Below, in pieces: positions 61,711 to 64,000 of a stretch of DNA of 64,000 bases. The notes beneath the pieces were generated by a model, which had not been told where the DNA came from, ran no database searches, and saw only the letters and a list, made by a program, of their open reading frames with translations. Position 1 is the first letter of the stretch. Every line of letters begins with the position of its first letter. Source of the DNA: Sporolactobacillus kofuensis (lineage in GTDB: Bacteria; Bacillota; Bacilli; Bacillales; Sporolactobacillaceae); the NCBI RefSeq assembly GCF_042660205.1, contig NZ_JBHSTQ010000001.1, positions 1 through 64,000 of the forward strand, written 5' to 3'. The translations under genes were made by a program, and so were the position numbers.

Positions 61711-62844
61711 TTAACTTAAAGCTTGCTCCAAATCCTCGATTAAATCCTCGACATCCTCAATTCCTATCGACAAACGGATCAATCCGTCAGTAATCCCGAG
61801 CTCATCCCGACGTGGTTTTGGTATTGATGCATGAGTCATCTTTGCAGGTACGGAAATCAGGCTTTCAACAGCACCAAGACTTTCAGCTAATGTGAAATAC
61901 TTGGTCTTTGAAAGGATCTGGTTAACCGTTGCTTCATCCCCTACATCAAATGAAATCATGCCACCAAATCCGCCTGCTTGCTTTGCAGCGACCTCATGAC
62001 CAGGATGACTCGCTAGGCCGGGATAGTATACTTTCCTCACCTTAGCATGTGCTGAAAGATAGTCAGCGATCTTGCCCGCGTTCTTTTCTATTTGTTCCAT
62101 CCGCAGCGCTAAAGTCTTAATCCCACGAATAAGCAACCAAGCGTCTTGAGGACCAGGTACTGCACCGACTGAGTTTTGGATAAAATATAGTTTTTCGGCC
62201 AGTTCTTCTGACGAGACTACAACTAAACCTGCAACAACATCACTATGCCCGCCAATATATTTTGTTGCGCTGTGAAGAACGATATCAGCACCTAGATCAA
62301 GAGGATTCTGCCAATATGGCGTAGCAAAAGTATTGTCAACAATTAACAGTAACTGATGCTGATGGGCGAGTTCTGCCACTTTACGAATGTCTGTGATCTT
62401 AAGCAAAGGATTTGTTGGTGTTTCTAGATATATAGCTTTGGTATTCTCTTTGATTGCATTTTTAATTCGATCTGGATCGCTTGTATCCACAAATGTTGCT
62501 GAGATTCCAAGTCTATTAAATACCTTATCCACAACACGGAACGTTCCGCCATATACATCATCTGTGATGACTACGTGATCGCCACTATTAAGCAACATAA
62601 GCACCGAAGAAATAGCTGCCATTCCCGATCCAAATGCAAATCCTGCTTTGCCGTGCTCAAGTTCCTGAATCAGGATTTCCAACGCGTGTCGTGTTGGATT
62701 TCCTGAACGTGAATAGTCGTATCCCTTCGTTTTTCCAATCGCTTCTTGTTTATATGTGCTCGTCTGATAAATGGGAACAGAAACACTCCCTGTGTTTTCA
62801 TCTCCAAAAATACCTGCATGAATGACTTGTGTTTTGGGTCTCAA
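61711..62844 (-). CDS. mccB: Cystathionine gamma-lyase / homocysteine gamma-lyase
   Basis: A PLP enzyme cleaving cystathionine to cysteine, 377 residues. SGNPTRHALE and the phosphate-binding GSGMAAISS near the start, VDNTFATPYWQNPL (Asp), SATKYIGGHSDVV with the PLP lysine, and SLGAVESLISVP near the end. Cys/Met-metabolism family members overlap in sequence, so a cystathionine synthase role cannot be excluded, but the mccA neighbour favours lyase. TTG start at 62844 after AGGAGG. Confidence 0.92.
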   Translation of the reverse strand: MRPKTQVIHAGIFGDENTGSVSVPIYQTSTYKQEAIGKTKGYDYSRSGNPTRHALEILIQELEHGKAGFAFGSGMAAISSVLMLLNSGDHVVITDDVYGGTFRVVDKVFNRLGISATFVDTSDPDRIKNAIKENTKAIYLETPTNPLLKITDIRKVAELAHQHQLLLIVDNTFATPYWQNPLDLGADIVLHSATKYIGGHSDVVAGLVVVSSEELAEKLYFIQNSVGAVPGPQDAWLLIRGIKTLALRMEQIEKNAGKIADYLSAHAKVRKVYYPGLASHPGHEVAAKQAGGFGGMISFDVGDEATVNQILSKTKYFTLAESLGAVESLISVPAKMTHASIPKPRRDELGITDGLIRLSIGIEDVEDLIEDLEQALS

Positions 62845-62881
62845 AATGAGGTCCTCCTATTTTCTTATCATTAAGTAACTA

Positions 62882-63796
62882 TTAATCATAGATATTTTCA
62901 CTCAAATAACGTTCGCTAGAATCAGGAAAAATAACAACAATATTCGTGCCTGGTGCTGATTTTTGAGCCTCGAGCAAAGCTGCGTGCAACGCAGATCCTG
63001 ACGAGCTGCCAATCAGCAGTCCTTCTCGCTCGGCAGCTTCTTTTAATCGTTGGAACGCATCTTGATCACTAATCGTATAAATTTCATCAAAATACTCGGT
63101 TTTAACAAAAGTAGGAATAAACTCCATCCCTATTCCTTCCGTTCTATGGGATGACGGCTTTCCTCCGTTCAAAATCGAACCAACGGGCTCAACAACAATT
63201 GTCTTCACTTCTGGGTTTTTCTTTTTCAAGAATTCAGCAGTACCTGTAAACGTTCCGCCAGTTCCAGCACCGGCAACAAGAACATCCACTGCTCCATTCA
63301 GATCCTCCCAAATCTCTGGACCTAACGTTTCAAAATAGGCGCTGGGATTATCCGGATTTGCAAATTGGTTTGGGCAATAACTTCCCTTAATTTCCCTTTC
63401 CAATTGACGCGCCTTGGCTACTGCCCCTGCCATTCCTTGATCCGTCGGCGTATTTACAACTTGGGCACCCAAAGCCCTCATCAGGATCTGTTTTTCCATA
63501 CTGAATTTTTCAGGAACGCAAAAGAGTACATGAATCCCTTTCCCCACTGCCGCAAGAGCAAGACCAATTCCTGTGTTTCCGGCAGTTGGTTCAATCAATG
63601 TGCCTCCCGGCTTCAGCTTCCCCATTGCCAAAGCCTCTCGTATTATTTTTTCACCGAGCCGGTCTTTTACACTACCACCAGGGTTAAAGTACTCACATTT
63701 TGCATATAAATGGACACCTTCTGGAAGCGGAAAAGCATGGAGAGCAACGAGAGGAGTCGAACCAACGAGTTCATGAACGTTCTGGTATAAAGTCAC
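62882..63796 (-). CDS. mccA: O-acetylserine-dependent cystathionine beta-synthase
   Basis: A fold-type II PLP enzyme, 304 residues. NPGGSVKDRLG (~36-46) holds the PLP lysine, EPTAGNTGIGLA the substrate loop, and AGAGTGGTFTG the phosphate cradle. It belongs to the cysteine synthase group; the pairing with mccB and luxS points to using homocysteine and O-acetylserine (or serine) to make cystathionine. GTG start at 63796, AGGTGA upstream, 32 bp after luxS. Confidence 0.9.
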   Translation of the reverse strand: MTLYQNVHELVGSTPLVALHAFPLPEGVHLYAKCEYFNPGGSVKDRLGEKIIREALAMGKLKPGGTLIEPTAGNTGIGLALAAVGKGIHVLFCVPEKFSMEKQILMRALGAQVVNTPTDQGMAGAVAKARQLEREIKGSYCPNQFANPDNPSAYFETLGPEIWEDLNGAVDVLVAGAGTGGTFTGTAEFLKKKNPEVKTIVVEPVGSILNGGKPSSHRTEGIGMEFIPTFVKTEYFDEIYTISDQDAFQRLKEAAEREGLLIGSSSGSALHAALLEAQKSAPGTNIVVIFPDSSERYLSENIYD

Positions 63797-63828
63797 ACTC
63801 TTTCACCTCTAGTCATACGTAGGCATGT

Positions 63829-64000
63829 TCAAGCTTCTGCATAAACTTCTTTCCACTCTGCCTTGTGTGCTAACATTTTTTCTGCGATTTTCTTTGCGCC
63901 ATCAAGATCATGACTTGCTGCCCAACCGCATTGGTAGCAGTTTGCAGCCGGCACTTCGGTCGCATTGAGAACATCATTGAGTGTACGTTCAAGAGCCTCA
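63829..64000 (-). CDS. luxS: S-ribosylhomocysteine lyase LuxS, 3' part
   Basis: The C-terminal 56 residues are inside the window; the start is beyond it. LNDVLNATEVPAANCYQCG holds the metal-binding Cys of CG, and HDLDGAKKIAEKML aligns with the end of LuxS. LuxS splits S-ribosylhomocysteine into homocysteine and the AI-2 precursor DPD. In B. subtilis luxS is separate from mccAB, but here it precedes mccA by 32 bp and is probably cotranscribed. Confidence 0.9.
   Translation of the reverse strand, partial: EALERTLNDVLNATEVPAANCYQCGWAASHDLDGAKKIAEKMLAHKAEWKEVYAEA

Noticed and set aside
1..64000. CRISPR array, prophage, riboswitch or T-box
   Set aside because: No spaced direct repeats of CRISPR type, no phage structural gene, no T-box motif (such as AGGGTGGNACCGCG) or recognised riboswitch core was seen in the leaders.

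Overview
The window is a chromosomal segment of an endospore-forming member of the Bacilli (order Bacillales). The evidence is a near-continuous Bacillus-type housekeeping and sporulation backbone in B. subtilis yqe/yqf order, including sigK, sda, gpr, yqfC, yqfD and the comE late-competence genes. The 59-residue S21 protein, a CIRCE element upstream of hrcA and strong GGAGG ribosome sites with frequent GTG/TTG starts fit this. The family cannot be fixed from sequence alone; something like Sporolactobacillaceae is possible, but that is a guess. Most genes are on the minus strand, so the window is best read from high to low coordinates.

Layout, left to right. 1-1900: mobile debris, namely an IS30-family transposase missing its N-terminus and carrying an internal stop, three TTTAGC motifs exactly 24 bp apart on its left, and a decayed stretch. 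1919-7544: pbpA, a five-gene tRNA cluster, a stand-alone NfeD protein, a LysM-type YqfZ and ispG. 7624-11706: an accessory block (membrane glycosyltransferase, nitroreductase, DUF4190 protein, soluble orphan histidine kinase). 12083-20707: yqfT, nfo, yqfQ, ispH, yqfO, trmK, then the sigA-dnaG macromolecular synthesis genes. 20731-32745: yqxD, ccpN, recO, yqzL, era, cdd, dgkA, ybeY, pgpH, phoH, yqfD, yqfC, yqfB-like, floA, yqeY, rpsU. 32987-45185: a Na/Pi-type transporter, mtaB, rsmE, prmA, the HrcA-controlled hrcA-grpE-dnaK-dnaJ genes, hemW and lepA. 45356-53403: yqxA-like, gpr, rpsT, holA, comEC, comEB, comEA and divergent comER. 53766-59166: a DMT-type transporter, then rsfS, yqeK, nadD, yhbY, aroE, yqeH, yqeG. 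59371-61168: a DnaA-box cluster, sda, an uninterrupted sigK and an acylphosphatase. 61364-64000: yrhC-like, mccB, mccA and the 3' end of luxS.

Functional themes. Ribosome and tRNA maturation (era, ybeY, yqeH, yhbY, rsfS, rsmE, prmA, mtaB, trmK, lepA, rpsU, rpsT) sits with replication and transcription (dnaG, sigA, holA), envelope biogenesis (pbpA, dgkA, ispG, ispH, pgpH) and sporulation control (sda, sigK, gpr, yqfC, yqfD). luxS-mccA-mccB forms a reverse-transsulfuration module taking S-ribosylhomocysteine to cysteine.

Points worth a second look: the DnaA-box cluster in front of sda; a dispersed intergenic repeat with four long or diverged copies and two short forms, all in one orientation; absence of spoIIP between gpr and yqxA; absence of a yqeZ-type gene from the floA operon, with a lone NfeD elsewhere; absence of glyQS and the PPDK-regulator gene around ccpN; and a small ORF interrupted at a run of eight T residues. 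No CRISPR array, prophage, or clearly new multi-gene system was found.
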